Source: Pseudomonas sp. MYb185
Lineage (GTDB): Bacteria; Pseudomonadota; Gammaproteobacteria; Pseudomonadales; Pseudomonadaceae
DNA: 64,000 bases
Assembly: GCF_002979975.1 (NCBI RefSeq)
Contig: NZ_PCQD01000001.1
Coordinates: 62,001 to 126,000 of the forward strand
Reading direction: 5' to 3'
The notes under the pieces were generated by a model. The model had not been told where the DNA came from, searched no databases, and was given only the letters and a program-made list of their open reading frames with translations. Both the position numbers and the translations under genes were made by a program. This document shows, piece by piece, positions 37,477 through 49,177 of the stretch (within the stretch, counting starts at the first letter, position 1; the number at the start of each line of letters is the position of its first letter).

Positions 37477-39276
37477 ATGAAGCATCTGAGCGAACTGGCG
37501 CTGGCTGGCAATGATCGGCGGCTAGAACTGGCCGATCTGCTCAAGGCGCTGGTGGAGCAGGGACGTCTGAGCCAGGAGGGCGCCGAGCAACTGAGCATGT
37601 TGCGGCGTTCGGCCAGCGGTGCGACCGCCAAGCTGCACCCGCTGGAATTCATTGCCGGGCAGGCGCCGCAGGATCTGGCCCGTCCCGGCAAGACACTGGA
37701 CCTGGAGCTGCTGACCCGCTGGCTGGCCAGCGAGTCGGGGCAACCCTTCTATCGTATCGATCCGCTGAAGATCAACGTCTCTGCCATCACGCCGCTGATG
37801 TCCTTCGCCTTCGCCCAGCGCCATGGCATTCTCGCCGTGGACATCAACGAACGCGAAGTGACCATCGCCAGTGCCCAGCCATTCATGCGTGGCTGGGAAG
37901 CCGACCTGGTGCATGTGCTCAAGCGCGACATCCGCCGGGTGGTGACCAGCCCGGCGGACATCCAGCGCTACTCGGTGGAGTTCTATCGGCTGGCGCGCTC
38001 GGTCCACGGCGCCAATGCCACGGATCAGAAACTCAGCGGCATCGGCAACTTCGAGCAACTGCTCAACCTGGGCAGCATGGGCCAGGAGCCCGACGCCAAC
38101 GATGCCCACGTGGTCAATATCGTCGACTGGCTGTTCCAGTACGCCTTCGAGCAGCGCGCCAGTGATATCCATATCGAACCGCGCCGTGACACCGGCAGTG
38201 TGCGGCTGCGCATCGATGGTGTGCTGCACACGGTCTATCAGTTCCCCTTGCAGGTCGCGGTGGCGGTGGTCAGCCGACTGAAGACCCTGGGCCGGATGAA
38301 CGTCGCGGAAAAACGCAAACCCCAGGATGGCCGGGTCAAGACCAAGTCGCCCCAGGGCAGCGAGATCGAGTTGCGCCTGTCCACCCTGCCCACCGCCTTT
38401 GGCGAGAAGATGGTCATGCGCATCTTCGACCCCGACGTGCTGTTGCGCAGTTTCGACCAGTTGGGCTTTTCCAGCGAGGATCAGCGCCGCTGGCAGGGCA
38501 TGGTGCAGCAACCCAATGGCATCGTCCTGGTCACCGGCCCGACCGGCTCGGGCAAGACCACCACCCTGTACACCACGCTCAAGCAGCTGGCCACGCCGGA
38601 GGTCAACGTCTGTACCATTGAAGACCCGATCGAGATGGTCGAGGACAGCTTCAACCAGATGCAGGTGCAGCACAATATCGACCTGACCTTCGCCAGCGGC
38701 GTGCGCGCGCTGATGCGCCAGGACCCGGATATCATCATGGTTGGCGAGATCCGTGACCTGGAAACCGCGGAAATGGCGATCCAGGCAGCGCTGACCGGGC
38801 ACCTGGTGCTGTCTACCCTGCATACCAACGATGCGCCCAGCTCGGTGAGCCGGTTGATCGAACTGGGCGTGCCGGCCTATCTGATCAAGGCCACGGTACT
38901 CGGGGTCATGGCCCAGCGGCTGGTGCGCACCCTGTGCCCGCACTGCAAGGAGCCGGCCACGGTGGACGCGAGCGACTGGCAGGAGCTGACCAAACCGTGG
39001 AACTCGCCGTTGCCCAGCCGTGCCCAGCGTCCGGTAGGCTGCCCGGAATGCCGCGAAACTGGTTATCGCGGCAGGGCAGGGGTGTATGAGCTGATGCCGC
39101 TGAGCGACAGTCTCAAGCCGCTGATCCAGGCCGATATCGATCTCAACGCCCTGCGCCGCCAGGCCTACCGCGAAGGCATGCACAGCCTGCGGCTGTCCGG
39201 TGCGCAGAAGGTCGCGGCGGGGCTGACCACCATCGAGGAAGTGCTGCGGGTGACGCCTACCAGTCAACAGGCTTGA
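37477..39276 (+). CDS. GspE/PilB-family secretion ATPase, orphan
   Basis: This 599-residue protein is a type II/IV secretion ATPase. An N-terminal N2-like domain (residues about 90-180) is followed by the ATPase core. Walker A is GPTGSGKTTT at 354-361 and onward, the Asp box has TIEDPIEM, Walker B is IIMVGEIRDLETAEMA, and a C4 zinc motif appears as CPHCKEP and CPECRETGYRG. No gspF, pilin or secretin gene is near, so its machine is not visible. In PAO1 a similar orphan ATPase lies at this position, by memory. Confidence 0.88.
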   Translation: MKHLSELALAGNDRRLELADLLKALVEQGRLSQEGAEQLSMLRRSASGATAKLHPLEFIAGQAPQDLARPGKTLDLELLTRWLASESGQPFYRIDPLKINVSAITPLMSFAFAQRHGILAVDINEREVTIASAQPFMRGWEADLVHVLKRDIRRVVTSPADIQRYSVEFYRLARSVHGANATDQKLSGIGNFEQLLNLGSMGQEPDANDAHVVNIVDWLFQYAFEQRASDIHIEPRRDTGSVRLRIDGVLHTVYQFPLQVAVAVVSRLKTLGRMNVAEKRKPQDGRVKTKSPQGSEIELRLSTLPTAFGEKMVMRIFDPDVLLRSFDQLGFSSEDQRRWQGMVQQPNGIVLVTGPTGSGKTTTLYTTLKQLATPEVNVCTIEDPIEMVEDSFNQMQVQHNIDLTFASGVRALMRQDPDIIMVGEIRDLETAEMAIQAALTGHLVLSTLHTNDAPSSVSRLIELGVPAYLIKATVLGVMAQRLVRTLCPHCKEPATVDASDWQELTKPWNSPLPSRAQRPVGCPECRETGYRGRAGVYELMPLSDSLKPLIQADIDLNALRRQAYREGMHSLRLSGAQKVAAGLTTIEEVLRVTPTSQQA

Positions 39277-39362
39277 TACTGCACCGGTAGCCAGCATCCC
39301 GCGCAAACCAACCAGCAGGCCAATGGGCTAGAATGCGCCCATTGATCGCTTCAGGAATCCCC

Positions 39363-40205
39363 ATGAACTACCGTCACAGTTTCCACGCCGGCAATCACGC
39401 CGACGTCCTCAAACATGCCATCCTGCTGCGCATGGTCAGGTTGATGCAGCGCAAGGACGCCCCGTTGTGCTATCTGGACAGCCACGCCGGCACCGCGTTG
39501 TATGACCTGCAGGGCGAGGATGCCAGTCGCACCGGGGAGTACCTGGATGGCATCGGTCGGCTCTGGACACGGGATGATCTGCCCGAACTGCTGGTAGATT
39601 ACCGGGACGCCGTGGCGCGGCACAATCCTGGTGGGGAGCTGCGGCTGTACCCCGGCTCCCCGCAACTGGTAGCCGACGTGCTGCGCGAACAGGACCGGAT
39701 GATCCTCAGTGAACTGCACCCCGACGACGCCCTGACACTGAAAAACCACTTTGCCGATGAACCTGGTATCGCCGTGCATCAGCGTGACGGCTACCAGTTG
39801 CCCAAGGCCTTCCTGCCGGTGGCGGAAAAGCGCGCGTTATGGCTGCTCGACCCACCCTTCGAAAAGCCCGATGACCTGCAGCGCTGCCTTGCCGCCGTGC
39901 AGGTCGGCATCCAGCGCATGCGCCAGACGGTGATCGCCCTGTGGTATCCGATCAAGGACCAGCGCCTGCTGCGCGAGTTCTACCAGCGTATCGGTGCGGC
40001 GGGGCTACCCAAGGTGTTGCGGGTCGAGCTCAACGTGCGGCCGGCCGACACCAGCCTCGGGCTCAACGGTTCGGGCCTGATGCTGATCAACCCGCCATGG
40101 CCGTTATGGGAAGAACTGGAACAGAGCCTGCCGTGGTTGGCTGCACAGTTGGCTCAGTCCGGCTCTGGCGGCTGGCGCATGGACTGGTTGGCAGGAGAGC
40201 CCTGA
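39363..40205 (+). CDS. rlmJ: 23S rRNA m6A2030 methyltransferase RlmJ
   Basis: RlmJ methylates adenosine 2030 of 23S rRNA. From ATG 39363 it has 280 residues, starting MNYRHSFHAGNHADVLKH as in E. coli YhiR/RlmJ. The catalytic DPPFEKPDD motif is near residue 164. The start at 39333 was rejected because it adds residues outside the family. A TAGAAT -10 box (39329-39334) with an extended TGGGC lies just ahead. Confidence 0.94.
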   Translation: MNYRHSFHAGNHADVLKHAILLRMVRLMQRKDAPLCYLDSHAGTALYDLQGEDASRTGEYLDGIGRLWTRDDLPELLVDYRDAVARHNPGGELRLYPGSPQLVADVLREQDRMILSELHPDDALTLKNHFADEPGIAVHQRDGYQLPKAFLPVAEKRALWLLDPPFEKPDDLQRCLAAVQVGIQRMRQTVIALWYPIKDQRLLREFYQRIGAAGLPKVLRVELNVRPADTSLGLNGSGLMLINPPWPLWEELEQSLPWLAAQLAQSGSGGWRMDWLAGEP

Positions 40206-40317
40206 GCCGGCTGCGGTGGGCTTATTTTGCAAAAAAGCGGGAACATGCCACAGTGCCCAGGGTCAAGTATTGTGTCGATGTGGTGAATGCGACTAATCCG
40301 ATACTATCAAGGAGCGT

Positions 40318-40641
40318 ATGAATATGACTGCTGTTGACAAGAACGGAACCGTAGCAAAGCAAAACGACGCCAATAAGAAAGAAGAGGTCGACTCTGGTAA
40401 GGAAGCGGTGGCGGCTGCCTACGACAAGCTGGTAGAAGCCAAGGAACACTTCAAGCATGCGGCCGAGTCAGCCGGTATGGACTGGAAACACGATGCCGAA
40501 GAGCAGTTGAAGAAGGGCAAGGCCAAGGCTGAAGAGCTTTGTGACCAGGCCAACAGCTACCTGCACGACAAGCCGCTGGCGACACTCGGCCTGGCCTTTG
40601 CCGCTGGTTTCCTGGTCTCGCAGCTCATGTCCAAGAAATGA
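40318..40641 (+). CDS. ElaB/YqjD/DUF883 family membrane-anchored ribosome-binding protein
   Basis: A 107-residue protein, lysine-rich and helical, with a single C-terminal hydrophobic helix PLATLGLAFAAGFLVSQLMS near residues 86-105. E. coli ElaB and YqjD have the same design and tether 100S/70S ribosomes to the inner membrane in stationary phase. AAGGAG precedes two closely spaced ATG codons (40318 and 40324). It overlaps the next gene by four bases, forming an elaB-like/yqjE/yqjK operon. Confidence 0.85.
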   Translation: MNMTAVDKNGTVAKQNDANKKEEVDSGKEAVAAAYDKLVEAKEHFKHAAESAGMDWKHDAEEQLKKGKAKAEELCDQANSYLHDKPLATLGLAFAAGFLVSQLMSKK

Positions 40642-41108
40642 CCGGTATTCCGGGAGAGAATACCCCCGAAAGCGGTGATGTCGGTGGCCAGGAGCAGCAC
40701 CGACAGCCGCTGATAGCTGAGCTGAAGTCCTCGCTGGAGTGGCTGGAACATGCCGCACTGGCCGGGGGTGACCTGGTTCGGCTGGCGGGGCTGGAGCTGA
40801 AACTGGCGGCAGGCGACTCCGGTCGGTTGCTGGTGCTGGGGTTGGCCATGCTGCCCATTGCGCTGCTGGCCTGGGTTGGTCTTTCGGTCCTGTTGGCTTG
40901 GCTGGTATTCGCCTGGATCGGTTCCCAGGCGTTGGCCATCGTGACGTTCATCCTGGTGCAGGTAGTGGCGCTGGGGGTGATGGTGGCCTATTGCAGGAAG
41001 TTTGCGAAGAGCCTGTCGTTCCCTGCGACCAACCGGCAACTGAAGACGCTGAAGGAGCAAGTCAATGGCGCGCAAGACGCTGGAAAATCAGATTCGGCAA
41101 CTGGATGA
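40638..41108 (+). CDS. yqjE: YqjE family membrane protein (DUF1469, holin-X-like)
   Basis: A 156-residue inner-membrane protein with two hydrophobic helices at about residues 60-85 and 90-115 (the LAMLPIALLAWVGLSVLLAW region and the following IGSQALAIVTFILVQVVAL). Automated tools often call DUF1469 a 'phage holin', but the location between DUF883 and YqjK genes marks it as the chromosomal yqjE. The start overlaps the previous stop, and the next gene starts 44 bases before its end. Confidence 0.82.
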   Translation: MTGIPGENTPESGDVGGQEQHRQPLIAELKSSLEWLEHAALAGGDLVRLAGLELKLAAGDSGRLLVLGLAMLPIALLAWVGLSVLLAWLVFAWIGSQALAIVTFILVQVVALGVMVAYCRKFAKSLSFPATNRQLKTLKEQVNGAQDAGKSDSATG

Positions 41109-41346
41109 GCAACTGGCCATCGAAATAGCCTTGCTCAAGCTCGACGGCCGGGAGCGCCGTACCGCGCTGCAACGGGTGCCGCCGCTGTACTGGCTGGCGG
41201 GAAGCCTGGCGGCGGGGCTGCTCGCTGGCAAGCTGATCGGGCAGAATGGGCCGACATTGCTGATCAGTCAGGGTGGCAATCTGTTCCGTCTGGCCAGCCT
41301 GCTGATGCCCAGCCTGGCCATGACAAGCAACAACTCCTTCGAGTGA
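41065..41346 (+). CDS. yqjK: YqjK-like small membrane protein
   Basis: A 93-residue protein beginning MARKTLENQIRQLDEQLAIE, a charged helix followed by a hydrophobic helix near residues 45-63 (YWLAGSLAAGLLAGKLIG). It closes the DUF883-yqjE-yqjK operon. The start lies inside yqjE in another frame (44-base overlap), with AAGGAGCAAG as ribosome site. Function is unknown; the operon is stress- or stationary-phase-linked in E. coli. Confidence 0.75.
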   Translation: MARKTLENQIRQLDEQLAIEIALLKLDGRERRTALQRVPPLYWLAGSLAAGLLAGKLIGQNGPTLLISQGGNLFRLASLLMPSLAMTSNNSFE

Positions 41347-41410
41347 CCGGTGGTCACCGCTGGGCAGCGCGCTAGCGTCGCTCAGTATTCTTCTCCTGGC
41401 TGGCGTCTCT

Positions 41411-41438
41411 TCAGCGATATCCCGTCAGCGATATCCCG
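41411..41438. repeat. Tandem 14-base repeat, two copies
   Basis: TCAGCGATATCCCG occurs twice back to back in the gap between the convergent yqjK and mrpG ends. It looks like a slippage duplication. No terminator with a T-run is visible in this gap. Confidence 0.8.
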
Positions 41439-41453
41439 CCTCGCCTGGCGCGC

Positions 41454-41837
41454 TTATTGATCATCCGGAAACTGATAGGCATCGGCTTGGCCGCTTTCGG
41501 GCTTGCGCGCGCGCAGGTCACGGTAGACACCCGCACGCATCACCATCATCGACACCACAGGCGCGGTCAGCAACACGAATGCGGTGATCAGCAATTCATG
41601 CATCACCGGTCGCTCCTCGGTGCCACTGAAATACAGCATCGAGGCAATCAGGAAACAGCCGGTACCCACGGTGATGAACACCGCCGGACCGTGGATGCGC
41701 TGGTAGAAGTTCGGCAGGCGCAGCAGGCCCAGCGCGCCGATAAAGGTGATCACGCCGCCAAGGATCAGCAGCAGGGCGATGGGGATTGCCAACCAGGCGG
41801 ACAGTGCGCTCATCGGCTCGGTGAGGAAGCTGCTCAT
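41454..41837 (-). CDS. mrpG: Mrp cation/proton antiporter subunit G
   Basis: A 127-residue membrane subunit with three hydrophobic helices (AWLAIPIALLLILGGVITFI and two more). The family block LGLLRLPNFYQRIHGPA is present near residues 37-52. It is the last gene of the mrp operon; its start overlaps the mrpF stop by four bases. The long upstream extension of the frame, reaching 42071, lies in mrpF and was rejected. Confidence 0.9.
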   Translation of the reverse strand: MSSFLTEPMSALSAWLAIPIALLLILGGVITFIGALGLLRLPNFYQRIHGPAVFITVGTGCFLIASMLYFSGTEERPVMHELLITAFVLLTAPVVSMMVMRAGVYRDLRARKPESGQADAYQFPDDQ

Positions 41838-42115
41838 TCGATGATCTCCCCGCGCATGAGGAATTTGGCCAGGGCGATGGATGAGACGAAGCCGGTCAGC
41901 GCGATCACCAGCGCCGCCTCGAAATACACCATGCTCGAGAAACGCACACCCAGCAGCAGGATGAACAGCATCGCCGCCATCCACAAGGAATCCAGTGCCA
42001 GTACCCGGTCCTGGGCGGTGGGGCCGCGCAGCAGGCGGATGGCGCAGAAGATCAGCGCCAGCAGCACGCACAGCTGGGCGAAACCGAGCGCCACTGTCAG
42101 CATCAGGCCAGTCAT
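41834..42115 (-). CDS. mrpF: Mrp cation/proton antiporter subunit F
   Basis: A 93-residue subunit with three hydrophobic helices and the block RLLRGPTAQDRVLALDSL near residues 28-45, typical of MrpF. It overlaps mrpG and mrpE by four bases on each side. The start at 42115 follows a GGAGAAAGC ribosome site (reading on the minus strand). Confidence 0.9.
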   Translation of the reverse strand: MTGLMLTVALGFAQLCVLLALIFCAIRLLRGPTAQDRVLALDSLWMAAMLFILLLGVRFSSMVYFEAALVIALTGFVSSIALAKFLMRGEIIE

Positions 42116-42609
42116 GCTTTCTCCTGTTCGAAAATCTCGATCAAGGGGCTTTCCAGCTTGGTCTTGATCGTGTTCACCCACCAGGCCGCATCATGCAGAT
42201 CGAACACATGCAGCGCCAGATCATGACTGCCCGGAATGATCTCCACCCAGACGGTACCGGGGGTGGAGTTGATGATGCAGGCCAGCACCGCCAGGCCATG
42301 GGGGTCACGCAGATCGAGTGGGATGCGGATGAACTGCGAATTGAGCCGGCCCCCGCCAAACAGGATCAGGGTGCAGACGTTGAAGCACGAACGCAGGATC
42401 TCGATCAGCGCATAGCCTGTCAGGCGGATGATGGTGAGCGGACGCGACACGCGCACCGGTGTCGGACGCAGCGGTGCAACCAGCAGCGGCACGGCGATGG
42501 CGATGATCGCCCCGAGCAGCAGGTGCGCTGGCTCGATGCTCTGGTTGAGCATCAGCCACAGCAGCAACAATGCCAGGGACATCAGTGGGGTAGGCAGCCA
42601 GCGACTCAT
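42112..42609 (-). CDS. mrpE: Mrp cation/proton antiporter subunit E
   Basis: A 165-residue membrane subunit with N-terminal helices (LMSLALLLLWLMLNQSI) and a soluble C-terminal part that includes INSTPGTVWVEII, the MrpE hallmark. It starts within the last bases of mrpD and overlaps mrpF. Confidence 0.91.
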   Translation of the reverse strand: MSRWLPTPLMSLALLLLWLMLNQSIEPAHLLLGAIIAIAVPLLVAPLRPTPVRVSRPLTIIRLTGYALIEILRSCFNVCTLILFGGGRLNSQFIRIPLDLRDPHGLAVLACIINSTPGTVWVEIIPGSHDLALHVFDLHDAAWWVNTIKTKLESPLIEIFEQEKA

Positions 42610-44246
42610 TGCTCGACTCCTGCGGTGCTCACCACACCGGGTATGGCGGGGCTCGACAGCACGCGCTCGATATACAGCTGTGGCTGATGCAGGGTGGCGG
42701 AAGCGCGCTCCATATAGCGACTGGTCGGCCCGGCCGCCACACTCATGATCACGCACAGCAGCAGCAGCGCCGACACCGGTGCTGCTTCGCTCAATTGCAG
42801 GCGCGGGGCCTTGGCGTCAGGGGTGGCCCAGAAGGTACGTACGCCAAAGCGCATCAGCGAAATGATCGCCGCCAGCCCGGAGATGATGATCAGCGCCAGC
42901 ATGGTCCAGGCCAGTGGCCCGGCGATATACAGGTTGTCGACGAATAGCCCGGCCGGATTGAGCAGCGCATGGAACAGCGCGAACTTGGCGATGAACCCGG
43001 ACAGTGGCGGCAACCCGGCGATGATCAGCGCGCAGGCAAAGAAGGACAATCCGAGGAAGGCCATGGCCGCGGGGATGACCACCCCGGCGGATTCCTCGGG
43101 ATCATCGTCGATGGCGAAGGCCTCCATGGTCAGGGCGAGCATGGCCGCGCTGGGCTTGCGAATCCGTTCGACCAGCTCGATCATCAGCATGAACGCCGCC
43201 ACTGCCAGGGTCGAGCTGACCAGATAGAACAGCGCGGCGCTGATCACCTTCTGCTCGCCATAGCCGACCGCAGCCAGCAGCGTACCGGAGGAAATGATCG
43301 CGCTGAAGCCAGCCATGCGGCCCAGCTCCTGGCTGCCCAGCAGGCCTATGGTGCCAAATGCCAGGGTGAGCAGGCCGCCGACCAGCAACGCGGTACCGGA
43401 GATCGCACCCAGCGAGGCTTCCTGCTCGGCAAATACCAGTAGCCACAGGCGTAGCAGCACATAGACCCCGACCTTGGTCATCAGCACCAGCATCGCGGCC
43501 ACCGGCGGCGCGGCGGCGGCATAGGTGGTCGGTAGCCAGAAGCCCAGCGGCCACATCGCACTCTTGGTCAGGAAGGCGATGGCCAGTATGGCGGCCCCGA
43601 CTTCGAGCAGCAGCCGTTCGCTGTCGCCCATGCTGGCGGCGCGGACCGCCAGATCGGCCATGTTCAGCGTGCCCGCCGCAGCGTAGATGAGCGCCACACC
43701 AATCAGGAAGAAGGACGAAGCGACCAGGTTGACCACCACGTACTGCATGCTGGCGCGTATCCGGTTGGCCTGCAGGCCGAGCAGCAGCAGACCGTAGGAG
43801 GCCGCCAGCATGATCTCGAAGAACACGAACAGGTTGAACAGGTCACCGGTGATGAAGGAGCCGTTGATTCCCGCCAGCAGGAACTGGAACAGCGAGTGGA
43901 AATGCACACCGGCCCGGCTCCAGCGGCGATAGGAGAATATCAGCGCTGCTACCGCGATGACCGCCGCCAGGGTCAGCATCAGCGCCGACAAGCGGTCCAC
44001 CACCAGGGCGATACCGAATGGGGCTACCCAGTTGGCGGCCAGGTAGACACCCACGCCGTCCGGCCAGATTTCACTGTCCGTGACCCAGAACAGGGTGATG
44101 GCGGTGGCCAGCAGCGCCAGGGTGCCTATCAGGTTGACGGCATACTTGAGATGTTGCTGGCGGCCGCTGAGCAGTACCAGCACCGCAGCAAACAGCAGCG
44201 GCAACAGTATGGGCAGCAGAATCAGTTGGTCAGCCCAGAAACTCAT
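42606..44246 (-). CDS. mrpD: Mrp cation/proton antiporter subunit D
   Basis: A 546-residue, proton-translocating subunit of the NuoL/M/N family, with about 14 membrane helices. Conserved elements include FFEIMLAASYGLLLLG with the essential Glu near residue 138 and LTKSAMWPLGFWLPTTYAAA with the essential Lys near residue 225. It works with MrpA in H+/Na+ exchange and forms part of the six-gene mrp operon. It overlaps mrpC and mrpE by four bases. Confidence 0.94.
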   Translation of the reverse strand: MSFWADQLILLPILLPLLFAAVLVLLSGRQQHLKYAVNLIGTLALLATAITLFWVTDSEIWPDGVGVYLAANWVAPFGIALVVDRLSALMLTLAAVIAVAALIFSYRRWSRAGVHFHSLFQFLLAGINGSFITGDLFNLFVFFEIMLAASYGLLLLGLQANRIRASMQYVVVNLVASSFFLIGVALIYAAAGTLNMADLAVRAASMGDSERLLLEVGAAILAIAFLTKSAMWPLGFWLPTTYAAAAPPVAAMLVLMTKVGVYVLLRLWLLVFAEQEASLGAISGTALLVGGLLTLAFGTIGLLGSQELGRMAGFSAIISSGTLLAAVGYGEQKVISAALFYLVSSTLAVAAFMLMIELVERIRKPSAAMLALTMEAFAIDDDPEESAGVVIPAAMAFLGLSFFACALIIAGLPPLSGFIAKFALFHALLNPAGLFVDNLYIAGPLAWTMLALIIISGLAAIISLMRFGVRTFWATPDAKAPRLQLSEAAPVSALLLLCVIMSVAAGPTSRYMERASATLHQPQLYIERVLSSPAIPGVVSTAGVEQ

Positions 44247-44583
44247 TGGCGCGGTTCCTTACCATCCACGTGGTCGGTTCCGGTCAGGCCGCGGGAGGTC
44301 AGCAACAGCACCAGATACAGCGCCGTGGTGGCGAAGCCGATGACGATGGCGGTGAGCACCAGTGCCTGGGTGACCGGGTCGGCGAACAGGCCGGCATCGA
44401 TCGGGTCCTTGAGCGTCAATGGCGGCTTGTTCACCGACAGTCGCCCCATGATGAAGATGAACATGTTGACCGCGTAGGAAATCAGCAGCAGGCCAATGAT
44501 GACCTGGAAGGTACGCGGACGCAGGATCAGCCAGACCCCGGAGGCGAACAGGACGCCAATGGCAATGGCGATGACGGCTTCCA

Positions 44584-44584
<1 letters not shown>
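44243..44584 (-). CDS. mrpC: Mrp cation/proton antiporter subunit C
   Basis: A 113-residue NuoK-like subunit with three helices; GVWLILRPRTFQVIIGLLLI and SYAVNMFIF are typical. DPVTQALVLTAIVIGFATTA near residue 72 is the conserved third helix. It lies between mrpA and mrpD, sharing a base with mrpA and four with mrpD. Confidence 0.92.
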
Positions 44585-47490
<2,906 letters not shown>

Positions 47491-47549
47491 GGGCTCCCGG
47501 GGAAATGGTCAGAGGTTATTGGATTATGCGTTCGAGCCTCGAATCAGTG

Positions 47550-47577
47550 GTACCGGCAAAGCGGTCACTGCCGGTAC
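47550..47577 (-). other. Hairpin in the leader of the mrp operon
   Basis: GTACCGGCA and TGCCGGTAC form a perfect 9-bp stem with a 10-base loop, between the likely promoter region (AT-rich, around 47620-47655) and the mrpA start. It may affect expression of the operon or stabilise its message. No T-run follows. Confidence 0.4.
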
Positions 47578-47661
47578 TCTGGGTCCGGCATGATGCCGTT
47601 GGGTTATTCCGCAGAGCGGATGTTTTATTAGTAATTGCCTGAATCTGCAAGCAAAAAAATA

Positions 47662-48303
47662 TTACCGCATGCAAACTCCGGTCCCGGCAAGGCCGCAATA
47701 GCCGCCCGGATTCTTGTGCAAATATTGCTGATGATAATCTTCTGCGTAATAGAATTCCGGCGCCTGGTCGATCTCGGTGGTGATCGGGCCCTTGCCAGCT
47801 GTGTGCAGGGCCTCGGCGAAGCGCGTCCGGCTGGCCTCGGCCTGGGCTTGCTGGGTTTGGTCGCTGACGTAGATGCCGGAGCGGTACTGGGTACCCAGGT
47901 CGTTGCCCTGGCGCATGCCCTGGGTCGGGTCATGGCTTTCCCAGAACACCCGCAGCAGCTCGTCCAGCGTCAGCATCGCAGGGTCGAACACCACCAGCAC
48001 CACTTCATTATGGCCGGTCAGCCCGGAGCAGACCTCTTCATAGGTCGGGTTCGGTGTCACGCCGGCGCAATAACCAACCGCGGTGGTATACACGCCCTCG
48101 AGCTGCCAGAACAACCGCTCGGCACCCCAGAAGCAGCCCATGCCGACGATGATCTGCTGCAGATGTGCCGGGAATGGCGGCTTGATCTGCGTGCCCAGTA
48201 CCGCATGGGTGCTGCTGGTGGGGATCGGCTCGGCGCGGCCGGGTAGAGCCTCGGCCGCGCCTGGCAGACGCATCTTGTGCTCGGGCGGTGATCGAAGAAA
48301 CAT
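47662..48303 (-). CDS. msrA: Peptide methionine (S)-S-oxide reductase MsrA
   Basis: MsrA repairs oxidised methionine in proteins. From the ATG at 48303 it has 213 residues, like E. coli MsrA. The catalytic Cys is C57 in [20 protein letters not shown]. The resolving cysteines lie in the C-terminal [13 protein letters not shown]. The chosen start follows AGGAG at good distance; the start at 48348 does not. It lies upstream of the mrp operon on the same strand with a 171-base gap. Confidence 0.94.
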   Translation of the reverse strand: MFLRSPPEHKMRLPGAAEALPGRAEPIPTSSTHAVLGTQIKPPFPAHLQQIIVGMGCFWGAERLFWQLEGVYTTAVGYCAGVTPNPTYEEVCSGLTGHNEVVLVVFDPAMLTLDELLRVFWESHDPTQGMRQGNDLGTQYRSGIYVSDQTQQAQAEASRTRFAEALHTAGKGPITTEIDQAPEFYYAEDYHQQYLHKNPGGYCGLAGTGVCMR

Positions 48304-48373
48304 GTCGGACTCCTGCAGAGATGGATCGGTATGAGCTGGCGACGGCATTGCCGTCGAGCTCCAGTTTAGTCAA

Positions 48374-49177
48374 CTAGCCGAGCAACAGCTGCCGCAGGGC
48401 CTGATCCGGACAGCCGGTGGCGATGAAATACGGATTCAACCAGTCTTCCCGGTGTGGATAGTCGAAACGCTGGCCATCCAGCCCGAGTACCTGGCCGCCG
48501 GCGCCTTCCAGCACCGCCTGGGCGGCAGCGGTATCCCACTGGCTGGTGGGAGCGAAGCGCGGATACAGGTCGGCGCCGCCTTCAGCCAGCACGCAGAATT
48601 TCAGCGAACTGCCGACCCCGGTCAGCTCCACCGCATGGGCCTGCTGCAGGCGCTGCAACAGTGCTTCCTGCTCGGCGCTGGTATGCCGGCGACTGGCGAC
48701 CACCCGCAGGGGCGCGGCCGGGGGGCGGCAATGGATCGGTTGTGGTGCCTGGTTTCCCTGCTGGCACCAGCTGCCGAGCCCGACACCACCCCAGTACAGG
48801 GTCTCCCGCGCCGGTACGCCGACCACGCCGAAACGTACCTGGCCATGCTCGATCAGGGCGATATTGACGGTGAACTCATCGGTGCCGGCGATGAACTCCT
48901 TGGTCCCGTCCAGCGGATCGATCAGCCAGAAACGCGACCAGTGCCGGCGCTGGTCCAGCGGCACATCGGCGGCCTCCTCTGACAGGGTCGGAATGTCCGG
49001 CGTCAAGGCCTGCAGCCCATCCAGGATGCACTGGTTGGCAGCCAGATCAGCGGCGGTTACCGGCGAGTCATCGGTCTTGATGATCACCTCCGGCTCCTGG
49101 CGCCACCAGGGCATCGCCGCCTGCCCGGCATCACGGGCCAGTTGGCAGAGCCGCTCGACGGCGAATGGCAGGCTCAT
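48374..49177 (-). CDS. cysQ: 3'(2'),5'-bisphosphate nucleotidase CysQ
   Basis: CysQ hydrolyses PAP to AMP, relieving its inhibition of sulfate assimilation. The 267 residues contain the inositol-monophosphatase-family metal motif WLIDPLDGTKEFIAGTDEFT. The family region LSEEAADVPLDQR supplies further metal-binding Glu. It overlaps nudE by four bases; the pair (nudE-cysQ) reads leftward. Confidence 0.93.
   Translation of the reverse strand: MSLPFAVERLCQLARDAGQAAMPWWRQEPEVIIKTDDSPVTAADLAANQCILDGLQALTPDIPTLSEEAADVPLDQRRHWSRFWLIDPLDGTKEFIAGTDEFTVNIALIEHGQVRFGVVGVPARETLYWGGVGLGSWCQQGNQAPQPIHCRPPAAPLRVVASRRHTSAEQEALLQRLQQAHAVELTGVGSSLKFCVLAEGGADLYPRFAPTSQWDTAAAQAVLEGAGGQVLGLDGQRFDYPHREDWLNPYFIATGCPDQALRQLLLG

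Noticed and set aside
40638-41108. Prophage holin
   Set aside because: The DUF1469 domain is often named holin, but no phage genes are near, and the gene is in a DUF883-yqjE-yqjK operon.
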